DNA from: TMED14 sp002167805
GTDB lineage: Bacteria > Bacteroidota > Bacteroidia > Flavobacteriales > Schleiferiaceae
Length of the DNA: 64,000 bases
Direction: 5' to 3'
Assembly (NCBI GenBank): GCA_965655795.1
Contig: CBFHHY010000008.1
Coordinates: 15,334 to 79,333, forward strand
The notes below the pieces were generated by a model that worked only from the letters and a program-made list of their open reading frames with translations, was not told where the DNA came from and did no database searches. Position numbers and translations under genes: made by a program. Below are positions 1 through 8,693 of this stretch, in pieces (the first letter of the stretch is position 1; each line of letters starts with the position of its first letter).

Positions 1-772
1 AATCAGGGTCGCTGATAATATCTAAGTTATCGCTGAAGGCAAATGTTATTTCCTCCACTTTTATAAGCCCTGTAGAGTTTATAATCGACTTCATTTCTTG
101 AATCAATGCAGCCGGTGAAGCTGTGAAAACTTTAACTTCTTTTTCTGCAAATTTTAGAGCTTTAAAAATAGAGGCTGCAGCTTTTAATTCTTTGACTTTT
201 AACCTCGAATTTCGTGAGCTCATAGCCAAGCCAGAGTCTTCTCTTATTATTTTGCAGGCAATGATTTCGGGGGTTCCTCCTTTGAGTAAGGATAACTTTT
301 TAATTATTTGTACCTGCTGAAAATCTTTAAGACCAAAATAGGCTTTGTCAGGTTGGATTAATTCAAATAACCTGTCAACAGCGGTGGCAACTCCTTGAAA
401 ATGCCCTGGCCGCATAGCCCCCTCTAGCTTTTTATCAATGCCGTCAAGGTCGAATGTCTTGGAGACAAGCCCATTGGGATACATTAACTCTTGATTTGGA
501 ATAAATAAGAAATCAATATTTAAGCTTTTAAGGATATCAATATCATTATCGAGTGATTTAGGGTAATTTATGAGATCGTTGGAGTTTTCAAATTGAGTAG
601 GATTAACATAGATTGATACAATTACCTGACTGCATTCTTTTTGCCCTCTTTTTATCAGGGAAATATGCCCTTCGTGAAGAGCGCCCATCGTGGCAATAAG
701 TCCTAAATTTGAACCTTTAGAGGACTCATTTTGCATGGATTTTAATGCATTAATGTTTCGTATTATTTCCAC
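1..772 (-). CDS. panC: Pantothenate synthetase, 3' end cut by window edge
   Basis: Joins pantoate and beta-alanine with ATP to make pantothenate for CoA synthesis, in the cytoplasm. The reading frame is open to the left edge, so about 257 codons are present of a family length near 280. The HIGH-like motif TMGALHEGH lies at residues 28-36 (H33, H36) and a GLKDFQQ motif at 147-153, with K149 at the position of the conserved active-site lysine. The start is a GTG; the next ATG, at 736, would leave little room before the HIGH-like motif. It is divergent from the glycogen-synthase-like gene across 79 bases, a pairing common in Bacteroidota. Identification is firm; the start is likely. Confidence 0.93.
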   Translation of the reverse strand, partial: MEIIRNINALKSMQNESSKGSNLGLIATMGALHEGHISLIKRGQKECSQVIVSIYVNPTQFENSNDLINYPKSLDNDIDILKSLNIDFLFIPNQELMYPNGLVSKTFDLDGIDKKLEGAMRPGHFQGVATAVDRLFELIQPDKAYFGLKDFQQVQIIKKLSLLKGGTPEIIACKIIREDSGLAMSSRNSRLKVKELKAAASIFKALKFAEKEVKVFTASPAALIQEMKSIINSTGLIKVEEITFAFSDNLDIISDPD

Positions 773-838
773 GGATAATATAATTTTTAGCTAATCTATA
801 ACTAACCACCAGTAAAACTAGGAGAAAGATATATTTCA

Positions 839-846
839 TACCTTTG
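839..846 (+). promoter_or_regulatory. -7 promoter element TACCTTTG for the glycogen-synthase-like gene
   Basis: Matches the Bacteroidota -7 consensus TAnnTTTG and ends only five bases before the ATG at 852. No TTG is seen at the usual -33 distance. If used, the transcript would be leaderless or almost so. Confidence 0.42.
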
Positions 847-851
847 CAACA

Positions 852-1652
852 ATGGCAAAAAAACGAATTTTATATGTCTCTCATGAGATAAAACCTTATT
901 TCCCGGAAAGCGATTTGGCAAATGCGGGGCTCATGTTTCCAAAAAAAATGAACTCAAAAGGTAATGAAATACGTGTTTTCATGCCGAGATTTGGTTCTAT
1001 TAATGAAAGACGGCATCAGCTCCATGAAGTAATTCGATTAAGTGGTATGAATGTGGTTATCAATGATTTAGATCAACCACTAATTATTAAAGTAGCTTCT
1101 ATTCCAGCTGCTAGAATTCAAGTATATTTTATTGATAACGAAGATTACTTTAAGCGCAAAGGAACATGGGTAGATAAGGAAAATAAATTCTACAAAGACA
1201 ACGGTGAGCGTACTTTGTTTTTTTGCAAAAGTGTTATTGAAACTATAAAAAAATTAGGCTGGAAGCCAGATATTATTCATTTTATGGGATGGATGAGTAC
1301 GGCAATGCCCGCATATCTAAGGCATTTTAATGCTGATGATCCGCATTTTAACGATGCAAAATTGGTTTATAGCTTATTTGGTGATGGGTTTGACGGGAAG
1401 CTTGACTCCGGATTCACCAATGGAATTAATTTTGATGATCTTGAAGATATGCAAGAGTTTAATACCCCATCCGCAGACAATTTATATTCTGGTGCTGTTA
1501 AACATGTGGATGCTGTTTTAACGATGAACGACGACATTCCCGAAGTGCAATTAGATTCAGCCGCTTCTGCAGGCATACCAATAATTGATGGTAAGAAATT
1601 TATTGAAAACCCTGCAGAACTTGATTCTTTTTATGAGTCACTATTCGAATAA
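852..1652 (+). CDS. Glycogen/starch synthase-like protein, N-terminal GT5 domain only
   Basis: 266 residues resembling only the N-terminal Rossmann half of GT5 glycogen synthases. RILYVSHEIKPYFPESDLA opens the protein, matching the family's N-terminal strand, and KPDIIHFMGWMSTAMPAYL near 140-160 corresponds to the usual D-V-V-H-x-H-D-W segment. The C-terminal nucleotide-sugar-binding half is absent: full GT5 enzymes have about 480 residues, and the frame closes normally. Short proteins of this type next to panC and a DUF4270 gene are common in Bacteroidota. Catalysis by the half domain alone is doubtful, so glgA is not assigned. Confidence 0.8.
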   Translation: MAKKRILYVSHEIKPYFPESDLANAGLMFPKKMNSKGNEIRVFMPRFGSINERRHQLHEVIRLSGMNVVINDLDQPLIIKVASIPAARIQVYFIDNEDYFKRKGTWVDKENKFYKDNGERTLFFCKSVIETIKKLGWKPDIIHFMGWMSTAMPAYLRHFNADDPHFNDAKLVYSLFGDGFDGKLDSGFTNGINFDDLEDMQEFNTPSADNLYSGAVKHVDAVLTMNDDIPEVQLDSAASAGIPIIDGKKFIENPAELDSFYESLFE

Positions 1653-1662
1653 TTTATATCAC

Positions 1663-2991
1663 ATGCGTAGTTTAAAGTTCTTGGCTCTTATGCTGCTACC
1701 TTTTTTCGCATGTGAACGAAATTCTGGTTCAATTGCTATTGATTTTGTTGACGGTACCGGATTTGAAGCAGATTATTTTGATACAATCGAGGTAATAAGT
1801 ACATCAGAAACCCTGGATTCTTTAGTTACCTTAAATCCAAGCTCTTTATTAATTGGTAAATACATTGATCCCATATTCGGATCTTCTTCTTCTCAATTTG
1901 TTTCTGAATTTGTTTTGGCTTCAACAGCTCCTGACTTTGGAGACAGTAATGTCACCGTAGATTCAGCATTTATACTTTTACCATATTCTGGCTGGTATGG
2001 TGATACCACCGCTGATTTTGGAATAAAAATTTCACATTTAGATGACGAAATTATGGATGACAGTCTGTATTACTCAAACAGTAATTTTTCGAGTTCTAAT
2101 GTTATTTGTGATACAGTAGTAAAGCCTTACCCAAATAAGCGTGTAATTCGAACAGGTATGTTTGATGCCAACCAGGTCATGTTTTTAAAAATTGATAAAG
2201 GGTTTATTAAATCAAATATTATAGAGGCTTCAAAAATGGATCCCAGCTTGTTTGAAACTAATGAAAATTTTGTGGACTATTTCAAGGGCTTGGCTTTTGA
2301 GGGTTATCCTTCGAATAAAGCGATTTTTAATATTACTCCCGGAGAATCAGATTTTCGAATTAGAATCTATTATAGCAATGATAGCTTAAGAGCAGACACT
2401 ATTGGCCCAGGCTATAATTACCTAGATATATTGGGCTGGAGGGGAATTACAGGGAATAACTATGGTCTTAAAAGCGTAAACCTTTTTGAGTTTGATCGCT
2501 CAGATTCTCAAATTAATCTTGATAATCAGGATACAATTAATGGAGAAGTTACCTCTTATGTCCAGTCGATGGGAGGAATTGTAACCTCAGTTAGTTTTAA
2601 GAACTTAAATCAGTTTAGAGATTCTAATTATTTTGTTAATCATGCTGAATTAGAAATACCTATCCGAGAGGGAAGTGCCTTAGAATATACACCCCCAGTC
2701 AAACTGAATGCTTTTATGATTTCTGGTCATGATAAAATTCTGATGCAAGAATATTTGGATGCATCTCCTGGTGGCGGTCTAACAATTCAATCGGTTTTGC
2801 GTGACAAAAAGTATAATTTGGAGGTAACGAAATTTGTTCAACAAATACTCAGTAGAAAAGATTCAACTGAAGATAGGTTATTATTACTTCCTGATGGAAA
2901 CGCATCAACCCCAAGAAGGGTTGTCTTAAATGGTAATCTTGACCCAGTTTTACCAATTTCTTTAAAGCTTTACTTAACAAAACGGGAATAA
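1663..2991 (+). CDS. DUF4270 family lipoprotein
   Basis: A secreted Bacteroidota-specific protein of unknown function, 442 residues from the ATG chosen here. That start gives a short signal MRSLKFLALMLLPFFAC with a lipid-attachment cysteine at residue 17. The frame is open further upstream, but this would overlap the preceding gene and bury the signal. The body is beta-rich and full of Asp, Ser and Asn, with a YLDILGWRG segment near the middle. It sits 10 bases after the glycogen-synthase-like gene and 12 before glmS, so the three are probably co-transcribed. The family match rests on size, signal type and this conserved order. Confidence 0.8.
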   Translation: MRSLKFLALMLLPFFACERNSGSIAIDFVDGTGFEADYFDTIEVISTSETLDSLVTLNPSSLLIGKYIDPIFGSSSSQFVSEFVLASTAPDFGDSNVTVDSAFILLPYSGWYGDTTADFGIKISHLDDEIMDDSLYYSNSNFSSSNVICDTVVKPYPNKRVIRTGMFDANQVMFLKIDKGFIKSNIIEASKMDPSLFETNENFVDYFKGLAFEGYPSNKAIFNITPGESDFRIRIYYSNDSLRADTIGPGYNYLDILGWRGITGNNYGLKSVNLFEFDRSDSQINLDNQDTINGEVTSYVQSMGGIVTSVSFKNLNQFRDSNYFVNHAELEIPIREGSALEYTPPVKLNAFMISGHDKILMQEYLDASPGGGLTIQSVLRDKKYNLEVTKFVQQILSRKDSTEDRLLLLPDGNASTPRRVVLNGNLDPVLPISLKLYLTKRE

Positions 2992-3003
2992 AACAATAGG
3001 ACC

Positions 3004-4842
3004 ATGTGCGGAATCGTTGGATATTTAGGAAATAAGGAAGCGTACCCAATTTTAATAAATGGTCTAAAGAGGCTTGAATACAGAGGTTATGACTCTTCTG
3101 GTATTGCCTTATTTAATGGGGATATTGAAATTTATAAATGCAAAGGAAAAGTTGAGCGCCTCGAGAGTTTAAAAAATAAAGACTCATCCATGGCTCGATT
3201 AGGTATCGGACACACTCGATGGGCGACACACGGCCCACCTAATGATAAAAATGCCCATCCTCATGTGTCTAACAACGGAGACCTAGTAATTGTGCACAAC
3301 GGTATTATTGAAAATGCAGACTCACTAAGAATATTCTTATTTGAAAAAAATTACTCTTTTAAAAGTGATACTGATACTGAAGTGTTGGTGAACCTCATTG
3401 AGTATATTCAAAAAGAGGAAAAAGTATCTCTAGAAGAAGCAGTTCGACTTTCCCTAAATCAAGTGATTGGAGCGTATGCTATTTCAGTTATTTCTAAAAG
3501 TCATCCGGATGTTATGATAGCAGCAAGGCTTGGGTCTCCGTTGGTCCTTGGGCTCGGTAATAATGAGTTTTTTATTGGGTCTGACGCTACGCCATTTATA
3601 GATCAGACAAAAAAAGTTATATACTTGGATGATGGAGAGTTGGCCCGGATATCAAAGCAAGGTATTTCTATTCGAACTATTGATTCAGATACTCCTGTTG
3701 ATGCAGTAATTCATCAACTTCAGATGGATTTAGAGAGTATTGAAAAAGGCGGCTTCGAACATTTCATGTTGAAAGAGATATATGAGCAGCCAATATCAAT
3801 TCAAAATACAATTAGAGGTCGACTTTTTCCAGAAAAAAATGAGATAAAAATGGCAGGCTTAGAAATGATTTCTAGTAACCTAAAAGTAGCAAATCGTATA
3901 ATTATTTTGGGCTGTGGAACCTCATGGCATGCTGGTTTAGTTGGTGAATATTTAATTGAAGAATTTTCGAGAGTCCCTGTGGAGGTTGAGTATGCATCAG
4001 AATTTAGGTATAGAAATCCAGTAATAAATTCAAATGACGTTGTAATTGCAATTTCACAATCTGGGGAGACCGCAGATACTCTTGCAGCTATAAAACTAGC
4101 CAAGGAGTCTGGTGCGTCCGTTTTCGGGATTTGTAATGTAGTTGGATCTTCTATTGCCCGCGAAACTGATGCTGGAGCTTTTACTCATGCCGGGCCAGAA
4201 ATAGGTGTGGCTTCAACAAAGGCTTTTACTGCTCAAGTAACTGTTCTTGCGATGGTGGCTCTATATTTAGGGAAAATAAAAAATGAATTGACTAAAACTA
4301 AGTTTAGAGAAATCGCTTTGGAGATTAATAAAATTCCAGAAAAGATTGAATCTATGCTTGAATTAGATTCAGTAATCAAAACTATTTCAAAGAGTTTAAA
4401 AGGATTTAATAATTCATTGTTTTTGGGCCGTGGATTTAATTTCCCAGTAGCGTTAGAGGGAGCATTAAAACTTAAGGAAATTAGCTATATCCACGCTGAA
4501 GGCTACCCGGCGGCAGAAATGAAGCATGGCCCTATAGCGTTGATTGATAAAAATATGCCGATCATCGTAATTGCTCCGTTGGGCGGTATGTATGAAAAGC
4601 TAGTATCGAATATTCAAGAAGTTAAAGCGAGAAAAGGCAAGATTATTTCTATTACAGGTTTTGGACAAAGCGAAGTAAAGTCGCTTTCAGATGCTGTAAT
4701 TGAAATTCCAGATACATTAGATTGTCTAAGTCCACTGTTAACAACAATTCCACTACAGCTTTTAAGTTATCATGTGGCAGTTGAAAGAGGATGCAATGTA
4801 GACCAGCCGAGAAATTTGGCAAAGGCAGTCACTGTGGAGTGA
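3004..4842 (+). CDS. glmS: Glutamine--fructose-6-phosphate aminotransferase (isomerizing)
   Basis: Makes glucosamine-6-phosphate from fructose-6-phosphate and glutamine, the first step towards UDP-GlcNAc for peptidoglycan and lipid A. 612 residues, the usual length. The N-terminal nucleophile hydrolase domain opens with MCGIVGYLG, so Cys2 becomes the catalytic N-terminus after Met removal. Two SIS domains follow, with CGTSWHAG and SQSGETADT in the first and GRGFNFPVALEGALKLKE in the second. The C-terminus ends in the family's DxPRNLAKxVTVE pattern. No glmS ribozyme is visible upstream; the gap to the DUF4270 gene is 12 bases. Confidence 0.98.
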   Translation: MCGIVGYLGNKEAYPILINGLKRLEYRGYDSSGIALFNGDIEIYKCKGKVERLESLKNKDSSMARLGIGHTRWATHGPPNDKNAHPHVSNNGDLVIVHNGIIENADSLRIFLFEKNYSFKSDTDTEVLVNLIEYIQKEEKVSLEEAVRLSLNQVIGAYAISVISKSHPDVMIAARLGSPLVLGLGNNEFFIGSDATPFIDQTKKVIYLDDGELARISKQGISIRTIDSDTPVDAVIHQLQMDLESIEKGGFEHFMLKEIYEQPISIQNTIRGRLFPEKNEIKMAGLEMISSNLKVANRIIILGCGTSWHAGLVGEYLIEEFSRVPVEVEYASEFRYRNPVINSNDVVIAISQSGETADTLAAIKLAKESGASVFGICNVVGSSIARETDAGAFTHAGPEIGVASTKAFTAQVTVLAMVALYLGKIKNELTKTKFREIALEINKIPEKIESMLELDSVIKTISKSLKGFNNSLFLGRGFNFPVALEGALKLKEISYIHAEGYPAAEMKHGPIALIDKNMPIIVIAPLGGMYEKLVSNIQEVKARKGKIISITGFGQSEVKSLSDAVIEIPDTLDCLSPLLTTIPLQLLSYHVAVERGCNVDQPRNLAKAVTVE

Positions 4843-5269
4843 GGTTTGATAGTTTTTTCGGGTGATATAAAAAATTAATATGTTGAGTAAATGAAGTACA
4901 TGAAAATTTTAAATAAAAAAATATTTTATATTTCAATTAGTTTAATAGTAATAACTTTTCTAATTAGGAATTATTTTCCCCACCAAGTGATTCAGTATAT
5001 TATTTATTCATTTGGATGTGTCCTAATGAGTTTTTCTTTTTTTGAGAGATCTTCTGACAGAAAAAGTAAATTTATTAATGGTACTGGACTATCAAACCAT
5101 TAAGTACCACAGTGGAGTAACATTATGGGACGGAATTTGTAACCCCAGTGGAGTAGTTGTAAGATTCTCTGTATCAATTACTACCACTAAACTTTGGGAT
5201 TCAAATTATTCTGAATACCAACAATATCTTTACGATAGAATTTGTACTAATCAAAAATCAGGCTCTTGT
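4843..5269. other. Poorly coding spacer between glmS and ctlX
   Basis: About 430 AT-rich bases between convergent genes. It holds two overlapping short plus-strand frames (4891-5103, and 5042-5290 in another frame) and a 10-bp direct repeat CAGTGGAGTA at 5110-5119 and 5146-5155. No terminator hairpin with a T tract, tRNA or riboswitch was recognised. It may contain one small membrane protein gene or a decayed gene. Confidence 0.5.
4891..5103 (+). CDS. Possible small membrane protein, unrecognised
   Basis: 70 residues with a basic start, then two hydrophobic stretches at about 11-25 and 33-50 separated by a short polar turn, and a polar tail. No family is recognised. It lies 48 bases after glmS on the same strand with no clear promoter of its own. 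A second frame from 5042 continues to 5290 and contains three cysteines, so a frameshifted longer gene is possible. Coding status is uncertain. Confidence 0.3.
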   Translation: MKYMKILNKKIFYISISLIVITFLIRNYFPHQVIQYIIYSFGCVLMSFSFFERSSDRKSKFINGTGLSNH

Positions 5270-6202
5270 TCAAGTCGATATCTGAGGTAAAAATATTTCT
5301 GCCATCATACATCTTGCACTTCCCCCCCCTAGACTTTCAATCGTATCAAGATCAGAATTTATAATCTTCGAATACTTTAATATGCTTTCAATTTGTTTAT
5401 TATTAAGACAGTTTCTCGCAGCGCTACTCATGACCAAAACACTTTCCCCGGCAATATTTTTTAATTCAAGCATATTTCCTGCAAACTTCTCAACTTGATT
5501 TTCTTGTATCTCTATAATCTCTTTCCCTGATTGGATAATAGTCTCAACAAGTCGTTTTTTCTCATCAATATTATCAACGGACTCCAAACAAATAATTGCA
5601 TATTCACCAGCTATGCACATCATTACATTTGTATGATATATCGAAAGTCTTTTCCCATTTATTGACTGATAAGATTTAAAAACTAGGGGTTTGAATTTGA
5701 AATCTTCACAAAAAGTATAAAACAAGTCTTCATTTGATCTTTTTGAAAGTGAACAATAAGCAATTCTATTTTCTCTATCTAAAATCATACTTCCTGAGCC
5801 CTCAAGATATTTTTCGGATTTTTCAGCGGGAGAGTAATCTATAATTTCTTTAGTTAAAAATCCTTGAGCATTTAAATATTTTAATATTTCAGGTCGTCTT
5901 TCTAATCTTCTATTTTCTGCAAACATTGGATATAGTCCAACATTACCGTTTTCATGAAATGAGATCCAGTTATTAGGAAAAATTGAATCTGGGGTATGGA
6001 ACTTTCCGTCATCATTAAAAACAAATACCGAAATGCCATTTTTTCTCAATTCAGAAACCATTTCATCAAATTCTTTTTCAGCTTTTTTATGAGCATCTTT
6101 TAAAGAATCATTTTGATTTTGATAATGATTATCAATAGCTGTTTGATTATTGAACTGAAAATTAAACGGGCGAATCATTAAAATTGAATTTGTTTTCTTC
6201 AT
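5270..6202 (-). CDS. ctlX: CtlX-like citrulline utilisation hydrolase / amidinotransferase-fold protein
   Basis: Member of the guanidino-group-modifying superfamily (arginine deiminase fold), 310 residues. The N-terminus ILMIRPFNFQFNNQTA and the PDSIFPNNWISFH segment near 70-82 are typical of the CtlX family, which is associated with citrulline or arginine catabolism. The catalytic Cys is C298 in GGGSARCMM near the C-terminus, and the catalytic His lies in SIYHTNVMM. It follows the second arginine-deiminase-like gene with a two-base gap, so both are one transcript. The exact substrate is not settled by sequence. Confidence 0.82.
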   Translation of the reverse strand: MKKTNSILMIRPFNFQFNNQTAIDNHYQNQNDSLKDAHKKAEKEFDEMVSELRKNGISVFVFNDDGKFHTPDSIFPNNWISFHENGNVGLYPMFAENRRLERRPEILKYLNAQGFLTKEIIDYSPAEKSEKYLEGSGSMILDRENRIAYCSLSKRSNEDLFYTFCEDFKFKPLVFKSYQSINGKRLSIYHTNVMMCIAGEYAIICLESVDNIDEKKRLVETIIQSGKEIIEIQENQVEKFAGNMLELKNIAGESVLVMSSAARNCLNNKQIESILKYSKIINSDLDTIESLGGGSARCMMAEIFLPQIST

Positions 6203-6204
6203 AG

Positions 6205-7122
6205 TTATTTATTAACTCTTTCCAATGGTAATGTTGAGCATCTTAGAAGCCCTCCCTGTTTTGATATTTCTCTATAGTCTATCTCTTCAACGGTAATACC
6301 AAAGCTCCTCAACCATTGGTTTACTTTTGAAAATCCTTTTTCGCTAATAACTATATCCTCAGAAATAGAAAAGAAATTACATTGCATATTACTCATCTCT
6401 TTTAAGGAAATTTCTAAAATATTATTATCCCCGAAGTGATCGATTATCCATGAATATTCACTTTTATCGGAGAATGCTTCCGGACAGACTACGACTTTAT
6501 TTTTCCCAACAGTTTGTAAACAGCAATCTAAATGCAATGCATTTTTTTCAGGGTCTGTATTCGATTTTATTAAATGAAATGAAATTATTTGTTTTTGCGG
6601 AAATAGAGACTTAAGGTATTCAATGGCATTGATATTTGTCCTTGCTGTTTGAATTTTTGGATAGTCTCGTCCTGTGTATGTTCCAATAAATAAATATTCG
6701 TTATGTACGATAACATCGCCACCTTCGATATGACAGTTTTCTGGCAGATTAATGATTTTTTTGTTATCAATAGCATCAAGAATAAAACTCAAAGCCTCAA
6801 TTTCTCTTGATCTTTCAGGAAGAATATTTGAAATGATAAATTTATCCTCAATCACAAAGCCAATATCTCTTGAAAAGATTTGATTGTAGTTCTCAAGAAC
6901 ATCGGGTCGAAAAACTTTAACATTATGTTTCATCAAAACACTTGCGAAGCTCTCCATTTCAAGAAGCATATCTATTTCCTTGGGATAAGTTTTATTCAGG
7001 ACATGCTGTCTGCTTTTTGGATCATAGCATTCTTCAGTTTTTGGAACAGGGCCTGTACTCTCAGCTATCCCAAGAACAACAGATAAAAGCTTTGATGTTT
7101 CGTTATTTACATTAAGCTTCAT
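6205..7122 (-). CDS. Arginine deiminase / dimethylargininase-like hydrolase
   Basis: 305 residues of the guanidino-group-modifying superfamily, probably acting on arginine or methylated arginine to give citrulline. Visible motifs are FSRDIGFVIEDKFI near 84-97, CHIEGGDVIVHNEY near 130 (substrate-binding acidic residue), HLDCCLQTVG near 197 (catalytic His) and the C-terminal catalytic Cys C295 in GGLLRCSTLPL. First gene of a two-gene unit with ctlX. The pair suggests arginine to citrulline to ornithine processing, but this is inference. Dimethylargininase and arginine deiminase cannot be separated here. Confidence 0.78.
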   Translation of the reverse strand: MKLNVNNETSKLLSVVLGIAESTGPVPKTEECYDPKSRQHVLNKTYPKEIDMLLEMESFASVLMKHNVKVFRPDVLENYNQIFSRDIGFVIEDKFIISNILPERSREIEALSFILDAIDNKKIINLPENCHIEGGDVIVHNEYLFIGTYTGRDYPKIQTARTNINAIEYLKSLFPQKQIISFHLIKSNTDPEKNALHLDCCLQTVGKNKVVVCPEAFSDKSEYSWIIDHFGDNNILEISLKEMSNMQCNFFSISEDIVISEKGFSKVNQWLRSFGITVEEIDYREISKQGGLLRCSTLPLERVNK

Positions 7123-7240
7123 TTAAAAAATTGTATGAGGTTTTACCTTTTTTGGATGGTTTCTGGTCCAAGTGTTCTATAAAATTGTTGAATTCGTTTA
7201 TGTCAACATGTAAAGGTTCAAACTTTCTTGCTTCAGTGGT

Positions 7241-8023
7241 TTATTTGTCCCCATTTATTAATACCGGAGTTTTACCATCCGTAATTATAAGCTTGGCATT
7301 TGGTGAGGACGCCAACTCCTTTAAGACCTCTAAACTTCGCCATTCTATATTGTCGTCAGTTATTCCTTCTTTGATTATTTTTTGGGCATCTCTTATCCCT
7401 TTGGCTTCAATTCTTTTTCTATCAGCCTCTTTATTTTCACGTTGCAAAACAAATTCCATCTGCTGAGCTTCTTGTTCAGCCCTTAACTTAGATTCGATTG
7501 CAGCATAAAGTCCTGGAGGTAATGTTATGCTTTTAAGCAAAACAGCTTCTATAACGAAACCACGATTTTCTAACAGTTTGCTCATTAAATCTTTTATTTC
7601 CTTCTCGATAAATGATCTCTTTCCAGAATGCATGTCTTTAGCAAAAAATTGGGCACAAACATCTGCTGAAGCAGAGCGGAATGTACTGAGTATAAGGACT
7701 TCTTCAAAGTTTACACCTACATCATTAATAATGTCAATAGACTTCGCTTTTTCACAATGATATAAAATTGATATTTCGGCTCTTACATTCAGCCCCTCTT
7801 TGGAGGGTAGGTTTAGCCTTACTTCTTGGTTTACTGTCCTTGTCGGGATTTTAACTAATTTGGTTATTAGGGGGTTTATACCTGTAAGCCCAGGAGCTAT
7901 AATACCTCTTTTTAGTTTTCCAAATGTTTGTTTCACCCCAACTTCTCCAGGTTTAACAACTGCACAAGATGAAAAAATTAGTGAAAAAATTAATATTGTT
8001 GTAAATATTTTTAAACGACTCAT
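7241..8023 (-). CDS. SPFH/prohibitin-family lipoprotein
   Basis: 260 residues. The signal MSRLKIFTTILIFSLIFSSC has a lipobox cysteine at residue 20, so the protein is probably lipid-anchored rather than held by a transmembrane helix. The SPFH domain starts at VKPGEVGVKQTFGK and runs to about 180, followed by a charged coiled-coil stretch (ESKLRAEQEAQQMEFVLQR) as in prohibitins and stomatins. These proteins form membrane-associated rings or scaffolds; the client here is unknown. Upstream lies an 80-base gap with a TATTTTTG element on the minus strand. Confidence 0.82.
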   Translation of the reverse strand: MSRLKIFTTILIFSLIFSSCAVVKPGEVGVKQTFGKLKRGIIAPGLTGINPLITKLVKIPTRTVNQEVRLNLPSKEGLNVRAEISILYHCEKAKSIDIINDVGVNFEEVLILSTFRSASADVCAQFFAKDMHSGKRSFIEKEIKDLMSKLLENRGFVIEAVLLKSITLPPGLYAAIESKLRAEQEAQQMEFVLQRENKEADRKRIEAKGIRDAQKIIKEGITDDNIEWRSLEVLKELASSPNAKLIITDGKTPVLINGDK

Positions 8024-8103
8024 TTTTTTAAATTTAAAAGCCTATTTCATTGTAGGCCTTTAAGTTATAAACAAAAATAGTTCCAAAAAATATATGTCCG
8101 ATA

Positions 8104-8628
8104 CTAATTATTTGTGAGTTCTCTTTGATGAACATAAAATTCATGAATTCGATTACCCTCAACCAAAATATTAGCCATTATAGCAACATTTTGAATCGTT
8201 GAATCTCCTGACTCGGGGTCAAGAAATTTTGTCCGCTGAACACAAGATGTTATAACCCAATCTCCTTCTTCCCCAGGATTTTTTATGGATGTCGCCCAGA
8301 TCGTCCAGAATTTTGGATTGCCAAAAGTGAACCAAGCATCTAATTGCTCTCGGTGTTCCTCTTTGCCGCTTACAAGTTTGCCATCAGGAGTATAAATTTG
8401 AATCGATTCTGAATCCATTTCTATGATTGAGTCTAGATTACCTTTATTGTGATAATGAAGATATTTCTGCCAAGTTTCAATGGCTTTGTTAGATCCTATT
8501 TGGTAAGTCACGGTTGAGTCGTTTACATAAAATCCTGAAGTAGGGGGATCCATATTATTTTCCGTTTGAGTTGAATTACATGACACCAGAGAAATAGAGA
8601 AAATTAGTATAGCAAAAAGGTTTTTCAT
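8104..8628 (-). CDS. NTF2-like (SnoaL-type) lipoprotein, function unknown
   Basis: 174 residues with a lipoprotein signal ending LVSC (Cys17). The mature part has the pattern of small NTF2/SnoaL-like folds: a helix YLHYHNKGNLDSIIEMDS, then strands with IYTPDGKLVSGKEEHREQL and a terminal strand NRIHEFYVHQREL. Such folds act as enzymes or ligand-binding modules, and no catalytic set can be named. A good promoter sits 36 bases upstream inside the tail of the neighbouring propeller gene. The fold assignment is moderate; the function is open. Confidence 0.68.
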   Translation of the reverse strand: MKNLFAILIFSISLVSCNSTQTENNMDPPTSGFYVNDSTVTYQIGSNKAIETWQKYLHYHNKGNLDSIIEMDSESIQIYTPDGKLVSGKEEHREQLDAWFTFGNPKFWTIWATSIKNPGEEGDWVITSCVQRTKFLDPESGDSTIQNVAIMANILVEGNRIHEFYVHQRELTNN

Positions 8629-8664
8629 TTTTTTAATGTATTTTTTAATAGGTTTTTAACAAAC

Positions 8665-8693
8665 CAAATATAGTAGAAACTTAGTCAGTCCAA
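8665..8693 (-). promoter_or_regulatory. Promoter TTG-N18-TATATTTG for the NTF2-like lipoprotein
   Basis: Read on the minus strand, a TTG (-33) is followed after 18 bases by TATATTTG, an exact TAnnTTTG match. The leader to the ATG would be about 30-36 bases. The -33 part overlaps the 3' end of the upstream gene. Confidence 0.58.

Noticed and set aside
7131..7466. Plus-strand frame of 111 residues at the end of the SPFH gene
   Set aside because: It is antisense to the conserved C-terminal part of the SPFH protein, with no recognisable motif.
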